Assembly (NCBI GenBank): GCA_020199975.1 | Contig: JAIVJP010000284.1 | Coordinates: 1 to 64,000, forward strand | Direction of reading: 5' to 3' | Length of the DNA: 64,000 nt | DNA from: Acidobacteriota bacterium | GTDB lineage: Bacteria; Acidobacteriota; Blastocatellia; Pyrinomonadales; Pyrinomonadaceae | In this document: positions 1 through 8,762 of the stretch, piece after piece | Layout: each line of letters opens with the position of its first letter | Position numbering within the stretch: the first letter of the stretch is position 1 | Notes under the pieces: generated by a model | The model's database searches: none | Told to the model about the DNA's origin: nothing | The model's input: only the letters and a program-made list of their open reading frames with translations | Made by a program: the position numbers and the translations under genes

Positions 1-1386
1 GACAAACTGCGCACGTTGTTGAAGGAAGTTTCCGATTTGGAACGATTGATTGGACGGATCAGCCTCGGCTCGTCGACCCCGCGAGATTTGAATGCGATCC
101 TGCGATCGCTCAACCAGGTCCCGGCTATTCGTGAGAGCCTGGCGGCAATGCAATCGTCTCTGATACAGGTCCTGAGCGAAAACGCCGACGAAGTTCCGGA
201 AATCTGCGCACTGCTCGCGCGCGCTCTAAGCGACGATCCGCCGGCAAGACTTAGCGACGGCGACACGATTCGCGCCGGTTATTCGAACGAGCTTGACGAG
301 GTGCGTTCACTGAGCCGGAACGCAAAACAGATTATCGCCACCCTCGAAGCATCGGAACGCGAGCGCAGTGGCATTGCAAATCTGCGCATTAAGTTTAACA
401 ACGTCTTCGGTTATTTCATTGAGGTCTCCAAAGGAAACGTCGCGCGCGTGCCGGCTGAATACGAGCGCAGGCAGACGCTGACAAACGCCGAGCGCTACAC
501 GACCCCTGAGTTGCGCGATTGGGAGAAGAAGGTATTGGGCGCCGAAGAGCGCATTGGCCAACTGGAAGCTGAACTCTTCAACAATGTCTGCCGGCAAGTT
601 GCCGCCGAAACGAAACGCATTCAGGGAACGGCGCGCGCTCTGGCGGCGCTGGATGCGCTTGCTTCACTGGCGGATGCGGCGGCTCGCAATCGTTTTACGC
701 GGCCAGTGGTCCATGATGGCGATGAGATTGAAATCGTTCAGGGACGACATCCCGTGATTGAGGCTTTTCAGGAAGAGCCTTTCATTCCCAACAGTGTCTA
801 TCTAAACAATTCCACTGACCGGCTGCTGATCATTACCGGACCAAACATGGGCGGTAAAAGCACTGTGCTGCGGCAGACTGCAATCATCTGCATTTTGGCG
901 CAGATGGGTAGTTTTGTTCCGGCGGAGAGAGCGCGCCTTCCGTTACTCGATCGCGTCTGGACTCGAGTGGGGGCTTCCGATGATCTGGCGCGCGGTCGTT
1001 CGACTTTCATGGTTGAAATGACGGAGACGGCGGCGATTCTGCACAGCGCTACGCCCCGATCTCTTGTGCTATTAGATGAGATAGGACGAGGCACGGCAAC
1101 GTTCGATGGCCTTTCAATAGCCTGGGCGGTTGCTGAATACCTGCACGATTCTCCAGAGCATGCTGCGAAGACTTTGTTCGCAACTCACTATCATGAGTTA
1201 ACTGAACTCGCCGAACGTTTGCCGGGGGCGCAGAATTACCAGATCACGGCAACCGAGCGTGAGGGCGAAGTGGTTTTTCTGCGACCGGCTGATGTAATCG
1301 ATCCGCGGGCTGGCAGAAAAATTAGACTTTTCAACCTAATCCATCTCACAGGTTGGGAAGGGCGGCTTGCCCCCGCTCTTCTTTGA
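1..1386 (+). CDS. mutS: DNA mismatch repair protein MutS, 5' part outside window, C-terminus lost
   Basis: Mismatch-recognition ATPase of methyl-directed repair. The frame is open from base 1, so the gene starts upstream; the window opens in the lever/clamp region. The ATPase domain is clear: Walker A GPNMGGKST near base 840, Walker B LVLLDEIGRGT near base 1065 and FATHYHELTELA near base 1180. Homology stops after EGEVVFL (about base 1280). The family normally continues with a GGADRSYGI-type motif and a helix-turn-helix dimerisation segment. Here the frame reads a short degenerate stretch and then runs into a REP-like repeat, ending in GWEGRLAPALL. About 100 or more C-terminal residues are missing, and no other frame continues the homology. 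Either a decaying gene or a truncated paralogue; identity is sure, function is not. Confidence 0.9.
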   Translation, partial: DKLRTLLKEVSDLERLIGRISLGSSTPRDLNAILRSLNQVPAIRESLAAMQSSLIQVLSENADEVPEICALLARALSDDPPARLSDGDTIRAGYSNELDEVRSLSRNAKQIIATLEASERERSGIANLRIKFNNVFGYFIEVSKGNVARVPAEYERRQTLTNAERYTTPELRDWEKKVLGAEERIGQLEAELFNNVCRQVAAETKRIQGTARALAALDALASLADAAARNRFTRPVVHDGDEIEIVQGRHPVIEAFQEEPFIPNSVYLNNSTDRLLIITGPNMGGKSTVLRQTAIICILAQMGSFVPAERARLPLLDRVWTRVGASDDLARGRSTFMVEMTETAAILHSATPRSLVLLDEIGRGTATFDGLSIAWAVAEYLHDSPEHAAKTLFATHYHELTELAERLPGAQNYQITATEREGEVVFLRPADVIDPRAGRKIRLFNLIHLTGWEGRLAPALL

Positions 1387-1560
1387 CTCCGGCTTGGCGG
1401 AAACAAGAAACCATTCAATTCAGTCAGCCTCACAGGTTGGGAAGGGCGGCTTGCCCCCGCTCTTCTTTGACTCAGGCTTGATGGAAACAAACAAGAAACT
1501 ATTCAATTTAGTCCGCCTCTCAGGTTGGGAAGGGCGGCTTGCCCCCGCTCTTCTTTGACT
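1348..1560. repeat. three tandem copies of a REP-like palindromic repeat at the end of mutS
   Basis: A core of about 38 bp (CAGGTTGGGAAGGGCGGCTT followed by GCCCCCGCTCTTCTTTGACT) occurs at about 1349, 1433 and 1521. The period is 84-88 bp and the spacers between cores are similar but diverged. Within the core, AAGGGCGG and CCGCTCTT can pair around CTTGCCC. The first copy supplies the last codons and stop of mutS. The same core recurs near 5.95, 6.07, 48.97, 51.88 and 51.99 kb. Confidence 0.9.
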
Positions 1561-1650
1561 TGTGCGCCTCTGTGTTCTCTGTGTCTCTGTGGTGAGCAAT
1601 CTGAATAGGATTCACCACTGAGACACAGAGAACACAGAGGACGCACAGAA
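1561..1650. repeat. foldback of CTCTGTG words
   Basis: The left arm carries CTCTGTG three times (from about 1566) and ends GTGGTGA. After a short spacer, TTCACCACTGAGACACAGAG and further CACAGAG words form the inverted arm. A diverged relative lies at about 31846-31930. With the preceding REP copies this fills the gap between mutS and nagZ. Confidence 0.85.
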
Positions 1651-1759
1651 ACAACCGAATTACGACTCTTTACCTTTTCATTAGCCGCATCCGGAAATTT
1701 ATCTTATAGTGAAATTGCTTTTCCAACTCGTGCGGAATCAGTTTGTTGTCTTCATTCAA

Positions 1760-2902
1760 ATGCCATCGGATTCACTGCTCTCGCTGTCTCTCGAACAACA
1801 AATCGGTCAATTTTTCTTTATCGGTCTTCCCGGAACTGAACTGGACGCGGAAACCCGCACTCTGATTCAGGAAGTTCAGCCGGGTGGCGTGATCATTTTC
1901 GGGCGCAACGTCGCTTCGCCGCAGCAATTAAGAGACTTGCTGGACGGAGTGCGCGAGCTGCTGCCTGTCGCCCCGCTGATTGGTGTGGATCAGGAGGGCG
2001 GACTGGTTGATCGGCTACGAAAAATTTTTACCCCGATGCCTTCAGCGCGAACTATTCGCGAGCATGGCGATCTATCGGGAGCGCGCAGTTTGGGACGCAT
2101 AACCGGCGAGGTGCTGCGGCTGCTCGGCTTTAACATCAACTTCGGGCCGGTCATGTCGATCATGACAGAAGAGCGGGACCTGCTTTCCAACGGACTCTAC
2201 TCTCGTTCATTCGGACGCTCTCCCGGAGAAGTGCTCGGCTACACCACGGTCTATCTGCGCGGCTTGCAGGAAACGGGAATCGTTGGCTGTCTCAAACATT
2301 TTCCGGGTATCGGCGCCGGGGAAGTTGATTCGCACGAGGAAATGCCGATGGTGCGATTGAGCCATGACGACTTGATGGCCCAGGATCTGGCGCCTTATAT
2401 CGAGCTCTTCCAACGTAAAGACGATCGCGTGCGCTGCGTGATGATCAGCCATGGCGGCTTTCCCAACGTCGACATCATGAAGGGCGTTACCGGAGGCTTA
2501 CTGGAACCGGCGTCGCTCAGCAACAACATAGTTACAAATCTGCTGCGCAAAGAATTGGGTTATCAGCATCTCGTAGTGACGGACGATTTGGAGATGGGTG
2601 CAATTTCCAAACACTGTGAGATCGAATCAGCCGTGGTGCGTGCCTTCATCGCCGGCGAAGACATGATGCTTGTTTGCGCGCACCCGGAAATTATTCGACG
2701 CGGCTATCTTGCGCTGCTCTCAGTGGCGCGGGACCGCAAGTTGCCCGTAGACCGCATGCGCGCTTCGCTGAAACGCATCGCTGCAATGAAGTCTATCGTA
2801 AAACCGCCGCTGCTTTTTGACCTGGAACGCTTCAAGGCGCTCTCAGAAGAGACCGCGAAGCTGAATGAGAAACTGAATTACAAATACGGAGGAACAATCT
2901 GA
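1760..2902 (+). CDS. nagZ: Beta-N-acetylhexosaminidase NagZ (glycoside hydrolase family 3)
   Basis: Predicted to remove terminal N-acetylglucosamine from muropeptides during cell-wall recycling. About 380 residues, normal for single-domain NagZ. The ATG at 1760 places the SLEQQIGQFFFIGLPG start where family members begin; a GTG at 1709 would add 17 unsupported residues. The substrate loop reads KHFPGIGAGEVDSHEEMP: the Asp-Ser-His acid/base element is intact, though the usual KHFPGHGDT wording is altered. The nucleophile motif VTDDLEMGAI is present. No signal peptide, so cytoplasmic. The stop overlaps the start of the next gene (TGATG), suggesting translational coupling with the peptide-binding lipoprotein and a shared role in recovering wall peptides. 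Confidence 0.88.
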   Translation: MPSDSLLSLSLEQQIGQFFFIGLPGTELDAETRTLIQEVQPGGVIIFGRNVASPQQLRDLLDGVRELLPVAPLIGVDQEGGLVDRLRKIFTPMPSARTIREHGDLSGARSLGRITGEVLRLLGFNINFGPVMSIMTEERDLLSNGLYSRSFGRSPGEVLGYTTVYLRGLQETGIVGCLKHFPGIGAGEVDSHEEMPMVRLSHDDLMAQDLAPYIELFQRKDDRVRCVMISHGGFPNVDIMKGVTGGLLEPASLSNNIVTNLLRKELGYQHLVVTDDLEMGAISKHCEIESAVVRAFIAGEDMMLVCAHPEIIRRGYLALLSVARDRKLPVDRMRASLKRIAAMKSIVKPPLLFDLERFKALSEETAKLNEKLNYKYGGTI

Positions 2903-4482
2903 TGCGTCGCGTAGCCATTCTGATTCTGATCGCGGCAGTGTTTCTTACGCTCGGTGCAAGTTGCCGGCGGCGCAGCAGCGGCTCCTTTGTGATTGCGCTC
3001 GGGGATAACATTCGCACCATTGATCCTATAGGCTCGCCCTCGGTTGATGCCGCCAGCGAACGCGTGCGCGCGCTGATGTTCAATTCGCTCGTGAAGAAGG
3101 ACGAAAAGTTTGACTACGTTGGTGACCTGGCCTCGGACATAAAACAATCCGACGATGGCACAATTTTCACATTCACTCTGCGTGACGGCGTAAAGTTTCA
3201 TGATGGGCGCACGTTAAGTTCCGCCGATGCCAAATACACACTCGATCTGGTTTTCTCGAGTAGTTTTGCCAAGTCCGCCAGCTTTTACGAAGGCGCCGGC
3301 GCCGACAAGAAGAGCTACATAAAGAGCGTCGAGGCGCCCGATGCGAAGACGGTTGTGATTACGTTAACGCGTCCCTGGACTGGCTTACTGAGCAATCTGG
3401 TTCCAGTGGCGATTATTCCTAAAGACAGTTATGAGTCGCAGAAAACGCATCCATTGGGGACCGGAGCTTTTAAGTTCACCAGCTATGACAACTCGCAGCA
3501 AGTAGTCGATCTCTTAGCGTTTGCCGACTATTGGGAAGGCGCGCCGCACATCCCAGCGTTGCGCGTGCGCGTAATTGCCGACACCAATGCATTGCAAGCG
3601 GAATTAAGATCGGGGCGCGTTGATATTGCTCCCCTACCGACGAGTCTTTCTCCCGACGCGATCAAATTGCTCGGCCAGGATCCGAATCTGCAAGTGCTGC
3701 AGTTTACCGGCTCGAATGTTACCGTCCTGACTTTCAATTGCAGCGCGGCGCCGCTCAATGATGTGCGGGTGCGACAGGCCATAGCTTATGCCGTCGATCG
3801 CGAAAGCTTGATTCGTGACCTGTTGTTGGGCCAGGGCAAGTTGGCCCATTCAATCCTGCCGGAAGAATCGTGGGCCTATGTGCCCGGTCAAACGTATTCG
3901 TTCGATCCGGCGATGGCAAAGAAGTTACTGGACGAAGCTGGTTTAAAAGATCCGGACGGTGATGGCCCGCAAATGCGTTTTGCGAAACAGGTGGTTTTCA
4001 AAGTTTCGGGCAGCAGTGTGGCCGCAAAGAATTACGCCGGGGTCATTCAAAACTATTTGAAGAACGTCGGCATTCCCGTATCCATTGAAACGGCCGAACT
4101 GAACACATTGTTCGATGAGTTGCGCCGGGGCAATTTCCAGATCTTCTACGGACAATGGGTGGGTGGAAATCAGGATCCAATCTTCTTCAAGGACCTCTTC
4201 GCGACTTCTGAGATTCCCACCGAGGCACGGGCCTCCCGCAACCGAAGCCGCTATAGCAACAAAGAAGTTGATGCGCTGCTCGCTGAGGCTGTCAATACGT
4301 TTGATCGCGAGAAGGCGAAACAGCTCTACGCGCGAGTGCAGGAGATTGTCAGCCGAGAGGTGCCGGTGTTGCCGCTGTGGTACCAGGCAAACATCGTTAT
4401 TGCGCGTAAGACTGTCGCCAACATCAACGTGGACGCCAGCGGCGACTGGCGCTTTGTGCGGAGTCTGACGGTGCAGCAGTAA
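2902..4482 (+). CDS. Peptide ABC transporter substrate-binding lipoprotein (SBP family 5)
   Basis: Periplasmic solute-binding component of a Dpp/Opp-type importer, 526 residues. The N-terminus is a lipoprotein signal: basic start, hydrophobic run, lipobox LGASC with Cys at about residue 21. The mature protein shows SBP_bac_5 features, including an IDPIGS start, DGTIFTFTLRDGVKFHDG and VRQAIAYAVDRESL. Coupled to nagZ by a 1-base overlap, so muropeptide or oligopeptide binding is plausible but inferred. No permease or ATPase lies beside it; a DppB-type permease begins at 63.5 kb but is too far away to assign as a partner. Confidence 0.88.
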   Translation: MRRVAILILIAAVFLTLGASCRRRSSGSFVIALGDNIRTIDPIGSPSVDAASERVRALMFNSLVKKDEKFDYVGDLASDIKQSDDGTIFTFTLRDGVKFHDGRTLSSADAKYTLDLVFSSSFAKSASFYEGAGADKKSYIKSVEAPDAKTVVITLTRPWTGLLSNLVPVAIIPKDSYESQKTHPLGTGAFKFTSYDNSQQVVDLLAFADYWEGAPHIPALRVRVIADTNALQAELRSGRVDIAPLPTSLSPDAIKLLGQDPNLQVLQFTGSNVTVLTFNCSAAPLNDVRVRQAIAYAVDRESLIRDLLLGQGKLAHSILPEESWAYVPGQTYSFDPAMAKKLLDEAGLKDPDGDGPQMRFAKQVVFKVSGSSVAAKNYAGVIQNYLKNVGIPVSIETAELNTLFDELRRGNFQIFYGQWVGGNQDPIFFKDLFATSEIPTEARASRNRSRYSNKEVDALLAEAVNTFDREKAKQLYARVQEIVSREVPVLPLWYQANIVIARKTVANINVDASGDWRFVRSLTVQQ

Positions 4483-4598
4483 TTTTTGGATTGCGGCGGC
4501 TGGACGCCGCTTTTTGCTTGGCCTGCCATTATCGTAAAAGAAAACGCTCGAGTGTCTTCTCGTCGTTAAAGCGTCGTCAAGCCGCCGCAATCCAAAAA
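4483..4598. terminator. bidirectional terminator region between convergent genes
   Basis: GCGGCG (4493-4498) and CGCCGC (4505-4510) followed by five T form a rho-independent terminator for the plus-strand lipoprotein gene. A 19-bp perfect inverted repeat (4483-4501 with 4580-4598, core GGATTGCGGCGGC) spans the whole gap and could also stop the minus-strand tsaC transcript. Confidence 0.8.
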
Positions 4599-4609
4599 AG
4601 GGCTTCCTT

Positions 4610-5230
4610 TCATCGTGCCATTTTGAGTATCTTCGCTAATTCTTCACGCGAAACTGCACCTTCGCGAATTAAGCGCGGTTCGGATTCACTCAAATCCAAA
4701 ACAGTTGATGGTTCAGTTGCAGTCACCTCGCCACCGTCGATTATCAAATCGATGCCAGCGGAAAAATAGTCCTCGACTTCCTGCGCCTGGCGCGCCGGGG
4801 GCCTTCCGGAAACATTCGCGCTCGTTGCAGTTAGCGCGCCGCCACACATCCGGACCAATGCACGAACACCTTCATCGTCAGGCAGGCGCACGCCGATGCT
4901 GTTGGTTCCGGCCGTTAATTCAGTGGGGAGTTCAGAACGTGCGGGGCCAATCAAAGTTAAAGATGCAGGCCAATGTTCGTTAGCAATTAATTCAAAGAAG
5001 TCCGATTTTTTGACTACAAACCGATCAAGCTCGTCCATATCCGAAATCAGTAGGAGTATGGGCTTATTGTCTTCCCTGCCCTTTAGTTCCCTTATTCTTT
5101 GCAAGGCGACCCTATTGAAAGGATCTGCGCCGAGGCCGTAAAAAGTGTCAGTGCGAAACGCGATCACGCCACCAGTTGAGATAATGCGTGCGGCTTCGAC
5201 GCGGGTTGTTTCGCTGTCGCTGCGAATCAT
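4610..5230 (-). CDS. tsaC: L-threonylcarbamoyladenylate synthase (Sua5/YrdC/YciO family)
   Basis: Makes threonylcarbamoyl-AMP from threonine, bicarbonate and ATP for the t6A37 modification of ANN-decoding tRNAs. 206 residues, a single YrdC domain with no C-terminal Sua5 domain. Diagnostic pieces: GGVIAFRTDTFYGLGAD near residue 20, KGREDNKPILLLI near residue 50, and TSANVSG with its RPP continuation near residue 140. It sits 9 bp downstream of the O-methyltransferase on the same strand, so the two are probably co-transcribed. Confidence 0.9.
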   Translation of the reverse strand: MIRSDSETTRVEAARIISTGGVIAFRTDTFYGLGADPFNRVALQRIRELKGREDNKPILLLISDMDELDRFVVKKSDFFELIANEHWPASLTLIGPARSELPTELTAGTNSIGVRLPDDEGVRALVRMCGGALTATSANVSGRPPARQAQEVEDYFSAGIDLIIDGGEVTATEPSTVLDLSESEPRLIREGAVSREELAKILKMAR

Positions 5231-5239
5231 CAGGCAAGC

Positions 5240-5890
5240 TCAACTGATCTTCACTGCATAGCCCAATCCATCGCCTACCGACAGCACCAGGGCTTTCAAG
5301 CGGGGATTCTGCATGAAGTGTTGGTTGAATTTTTGTAGCGCTGCCGTATCGCGATCTTCTGAAGCCGGATCGGTCGCCACTTTTCCACCCCACAACAAAT
5401 TGTCAACGATCACGACACCCCCAGTTCGCAGTCTCGGCAAGATGAATTCGAGGTAACCTTCGTATTCATCCTTCAAGGCGTCGATAAAAACCAGGTCAAA
5501 TGTTTCCCGCAGCCGCGGGATGACTTCCAACGCTTTGCCACGTTCGATCCGCACACGATTGCGCAATCCGGCGCGCTCGAGATAGCCGTCAGCGGCTTTG
5601 ATCATCTCCTCGCTTGGGTCGATCGTGATTACCAGTCCATCCTCGCCCACCGCACGCGCGAGATGAATTGTCGTATAACCGATCGCCATTCCTACTTCCA
5701 GCGCTCGTCTTGCCTTTATCGCCTGCGCAGTAATTTCGACAAAGCGCGCGACCTCACGATCTGCGCTCGGTACATGATGCTCGGCGCCATACGCTTCCAT
5801 CTCCAGCAGGAGCGGATCAGTTTGGCTGATTAAGCCATCGAGGTAATCGGCTTGTTCGCGCTGAATGATTGCGTCGGGGCTTGCTTTCAT
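5240..5890 (-). CDS. SAM-dependent O-methyltransferase (class I, COMT-like family 3)
   Basis: 216-residue cytosolic methyltransferase. The SAM-binding core reads ALEVGMAIGYTTIHLARA (about residues 64-81), followed by IDPSEEM (acidic residue at the end of beta-2). FDLVFIDALKDEYEGYL and GGVVIVDNLLWGGKV supply the Asp and Asn residues that bind the divalent metal in this family. The natural acceptor cannot be told from sequence; catechol-type and other small hydroxyl substrates are typical. First gene of a two-gene unit with tsaC. Confidence 0.85.
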   Translation of the reverse strand: MKASPDAIIQREQADYLDGLISQTDPLLLEMEAYGAEHHVPSADREVARFVEITAQAIKARRALEVGMAIGYTTIHLARAVGEDGLVITIDPSEEMIKAADGYLERAGLRNRVRIERGKALEVIPRLRETFDLVFIDALKDEYEGYLEFILPRLRTGGVVIVDNLLWGGKVATDPASEDRDTAALQKFNQHFMQNPRLKALVLSVGDGLGYAVKIS

Positions 5891-5951
5891 TGATCTGCCT
5901 TGAATTAAGGATGTTGGAACCCGCGCAGTTTAGCAGAGAGAAACCGTAACT

Positions 5952-6100
5952 AAGAGCGGGGGCAAGCCCACCTTCCCGACCTGAGAGATTGATTTTCTTG
6001 AACCTCACTTACCGAGATCGAAAGGCTCTCAAGGCAAATCCGAAAGTCGCCTCAGAGTAACCTCTCAGGTTGGGAAGGTGGGCTCGCCCCCGCTCTTAAC
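5952..6100. repeat. REP-like repeat doublet, two copies in inverted orientation
   Basis: A reverse-oriented copy (AAGAGCGGGGGCAAGCCCAC, then CTTCCCGACCTGAG, 5952-5986) faces a forward copy (CTCAGGTTGGGAAGGTGGGC, then TCGCCCCCGCTCTT, 6063-6098) across about 76 bp. The same doublet geometry recurs at 51.87-52.01 kb. Confidence 0.88.
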
Positions 6101-6134
6101 TGCAGAGATGTATCCTTTAGTGCCGATAGATCCT

Positions 6135-7595
6135 TCACTCGTCGGCGTTTTCCTGCGCCTCGCTGCCAACTGAAACATAGCGCCGTCCCAAACCAAGCTG
6201 TCTTAGTTTGTGCTGTAGCGACTGCCGGTGCATGCCCAGAATCTCTGCCGCGCGCGTCACATTTCCCTGCGTGTGTTCAAGGCAGCGGCTGATGTAGCGT
6301 CTTTCAAACTCGCGACGATCTTCACGAAAGTCTGCCGTGAAAGGAACACTGAGACCATCGCCCGAAGCTTGTTCCACTCCCATCGGTTTGTGCCCGCCGG
6401 GCGTTATATCGTCAGGCAGATCCTGCGAGCGCAACTCCTCACCTTCCGCCATAATGACGGCGCGATCTATCGTGTTCTTCAACTCGCGCACGTTGCCCGG
6501 CCAGTCGTAATCAATCAGGCGTCGCAACGCGCTCTGGGCTATTTGCCTTAACGGTAACGTGTACCGCTCAGCGGCGCTGCGCGTGAATTGCTCCGCCAGC
6601 AACGGTATATCTTCGCTACGATCTCGCAGCGGTGGGATGTCAATCGTCACTACTCGCAGGCGATAAAAAAGATCGGCGCGGAAGTTTCCCTTTTCAATTT
6701 CCTGTTCCAGCGGACGATGAGTGGCGCTCACGATGCGCACATCAACTGGAATTGATTCGTTACTTCCCAGCCGTTCAATTCGTCTTTCTTCTAATGCGCG
6801 TAGCAGCTTTGCTTGCACATTGGAACTCATGTCACCAATCTCATCGAGGAAGAGTGTGCCGCCGTCTGCCTGCTCGAATTTGCCCTGCCGGCGCGCTGCC
6901 GCTCCTGTAAAAGCGCCCTTTTCGTGACCAAACAGCTCCGACTCAATCAGCTCCGATGGCAGGGCGGCGCAGTTCACTGCCACAAAAGCACCGGAGCTCC
7001 GGGCGCTGTTTCGTTCGTGAAGCTCGCGTGCAACCAGCTCTTTTCCCGTACCTGACTCGCCACGAACTAACACCGTAGCATCCGTCTCCGCCACTTTTTC
7101 GATCATCGAACGGACGCGTTGCATGCCTTCGGAATTTCCGATCAAGGCCCCACGTTGAGAACGTTCAACCTCGATGCGGCGCCGCAACGAAACATTTTCG
7201 CGGCGTAACTGAATAGTTTCCGCGGCGTTCTTAACTACCAGTCGCAGATCTTCTAATTCGAAAGGCTTGGAAAGGTAGTCGTATGCTCCGGCCTTTACTG
7301 CCTCGACAGCCATTCGTTCCGAGCCATGTGCAGTGATGATGATTACGAGCGGCGGGTTCCCGTTTGCTATTGCCGGAGTTTGCAACTCGCGCAAAAAGTC
7401 TAACCCGCTCATTCCAGGAAGGTTTACATCAAGCAGCATCAGGTCGGCAGGTTGTTGGCGCAGCAACGCGCGCGCCGCTTCGGCCGAGTCAGCCTCAGAC
7501 ACGTTGTAACCCAGGGTCGTCAGCCCGCCCCGGATGCCGTAGCGCGACGCCTCTTCGTCATCCACAATTAGTAATCGCAACTTTTCTTGTTTCAC
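6135..7595 (-). CDS. Sigma-54-dependent response regulator (NtrC family)
   Basis: 486-residue three-domain activator. Receiver: acidic pair DD at 12-13, phosphoacceptor D56 in LMLLDVNLPG, K110 in LSKPF. AAA+ domain: Walker A GESGTGKE (179-186), sigma-54 contact loop GAFTGA (227-232), Walker B GTLFLDEIGD (246-255). C-terminal Fis-type helix-turn-helix NVTRAAEILGMHRQSLQHKL (about 453-472). On phosphorylation it should remodel sigma-54 holoenzyme at -24/-12 promoters. It lies downstream of a secreted-protein gene that has such a promoter, and of a membrane histidine kinase; all three are on the minus strand, so kinase and regulator are probably partners. The layout resembles PrsK/PrsR-type pairs of exosortase systems, but no such cargo is in view. 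Confidence 0.93.
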   Translation of the reverse strand: MKQEKLRLLIVDDEEASRYGIRGGLTTLGYNVSEADSAEAARALLRQQPADLMLLDVNLPGMSGLDFLRELQTPAIANGNPPLVIIITAHGSERMAVEAVKAGAYDYLSKPFELEDLRLVVKNAAETIQLRRENVSLRRRIEVERSQRGALIGNSEGMQRVRSMIEKVAETDATVLVRGESGTGKELVARELHERNSARSSGAFVAVNCAALPSELIESELFGHEKGAFTGAAARRQGKFEQADGGTLFLDEIGDMSSNVQAKLLRALEERRIERLGSNESIPVDVRIVSATHRPLEQEIEKGNFRADLFYRLRVVTIDIPPLRDRSEDIPLLAEQFTRSAAERYTLPLRQIAQSALRRLIDYDWPGNVRELKNTIDRAVIMAEGEELRSQDLPDDITPGGHKPMGVEQASGDGLSVPFTADFREDRREFERRYISRCLEHTQGNVTRAAEILGMHRQSLQHKLRQLGLGRRYVSVGSEAQENADE

Positions 7596-7876
7596 TTTCT
7601 GGTTAGTTTAAAACCGGACGAGTGAATTTCCCTAGCGCTTGGCGTGCCAGAGCGCGGTCGTTGCGTAGAGGCAGTTGGGGCAGAGACCACTTCCTAACCC
7701 TTAGCTTCGTTATTTTGGTGTTGACTGGGAGGATTGAGTGCTTCTAAGCAGGAACGAAAACTGAAGTGAGAAAGAAGATGTCGCAGGGTGGGGCGGGCAG
7801 GCTAGGCTCCAAGGGGGGCTTGACGCCTGAAACTCCGCCTGCCCCGCTGTTTCCTGTTATATCGCTTTGATGCCGG
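7596..7876. other. 281-bp gap, possible weak hairpin only
   Basis: No gene recognised. A GC-rich inverted repeat (GGGCAGGC against GCCTGCCC, about 7788-7853) could fold in the transcript leaving the upstream secreted-protein gene, but it has a long loop and no T tract. No heptamer or REP-type element is present. Confidence 0.4.
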
Positions 7877-8539
7877 TCACTTATTCGTTCGGCGGGCAGA
7901 CATCACCAGAATTATCGCATCGCCGGATGGGCCAACATTTAGCGTGCCGACGATGACCGGTTCGCCTTCGCGTATGCTGATGTCGGTGTTCAGTCCGGTG
8001 CTTTCGTAGTTAATGATTGGAGCCGCCGGTGCATTTGACGCCAATGCGGTGCCCGTTTGAATTGGGATTCGCGCTCCGAACCCAAACCCATCCATCCTGA
8101 TAAACTGCTGACCTCCGGCATCTCGCACCAACTTCACCGTATTCACATGAAACTCGTTAAAGCTGGGTGTGCCACTGAAACCGGCGGTAGTCGCCATCAT
8201 TGGCCCACCGACCCAGCGCAAGTTAAGCCGGCCGTCGTTCTTTACTCGATTGATTAACGTCGCTGCCAACCGGTAGTTTTTGAACGGCAAGGACGCGCGC
8301 AATTGTCTGATGACCGATTCCAACGCCGCCGGGAGCTTCGCGTCGTCAACATCCTGGTTTGTCGCGACCAGCAGATAGAGTTGGGTATTAAGGTTAGTCT
8401 CATCGTCTTTCTTCTCGGCCTGAGTGGATTGCAGCGAGGTGTCAGCCGCTGATTGGGCCAGAGCTTCACCGCCATTGATGCTAAGTATTGTCAAGAGCAC
8501 TGCAAACACAATTCGAGCGGACATCCTGGACGGATTCAT
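7877..8539 (-). CDS. Secreted protein of unknown function downstream of a sigma-54 promoter
   Basis: About 220 residues with a Sec signal (ARIVFAVLLTILS, probable cleavage after ALAQ). Start chosen at 8539 because GGAG lies 8 bases upstream; the ATG at 8545 is only 2 bases from it. The mature part has LYLLVATN, a segment LPFKNYRLAATLINRVKNDG and a C-terminal EGEPVIVGTLNVGPSGDAII. The alternation suggests a small beta-rich domain, with some resemblance to the end of secretin-type proteins. No domain recognised with confidence. It sits between a histidine kinase and an NtrC-type regulator gene, so it may be their target or a sensor accessory. Confidence 0.7.
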   Translation of the reverse strand: MNPSRMSARIVFAVLLTILSINGGEALAQSAADTSLQSTQAEKKDDETNLNTQLYLLVATNQDVDDAKLPAALESVIRQLRASLPFKNYRLAATLINRVKNDGRLNLRWVGGPMMATTAGFSGTPSFNEFHVNTVKLVRDAGGQQFIRMDGFGFGARIPIQTGTALASNAPAAPIINYESTGLNTDISIREGEPVIVGTLNVGPSGDAIILVMSARRTNK

Positions 8540-8700
8540 ATACATATCTCCTTCAATGTAGTTGTTGACTGCTGAACCGAGGAGAGTGGACCAACCGGGC
8601 GCTGCATACAGCGTCTGGCTTCTTGTTCGGCTCTAATCACCGTGGGCCAATGATCGACAGCTAACACGCGCGGCCGGGAGATAAGTTCCAATCAGGATGC

Positions 8701-8715
8701 GCAAAAAATGCGCCA
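8701..8715 (-). promoter_or_regulatory. sigma-54 (-24/-12) promoter
   Basis: Read on the minus strand this is TGGCGCATTTTTTGC, matching TGGCAC-N5-TTGC with the exact spacing between the invariant GG and GC. It lies about 160 bp upstream of the secreted-protein gene and just after the histidine kinase gene. The NtrC-type activator encoded next door makes the assignment plausible. No enhancer site was identified. Confidence 0.65.
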
Positions 8716-8762
8716 AAGACAAACGAGGGTCAATAAGGTCAGGACAAACCTGCTGGTCGATA

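Noticed and set aside
1348..1560. Three regularly spaced repeats that resemble a short CRISPR array
   Set aside because: The spacers are similar to one another, the repeat core is a dispersed REP-like sequence found at other sites, and no cas genes are present.
3943..4590. A 215-residue minus-strand frame opposite the peptide-binding lipoprotein
   Set aside because: It is a shadow of a clearly coding plus-strand gene and runs through the terminator.
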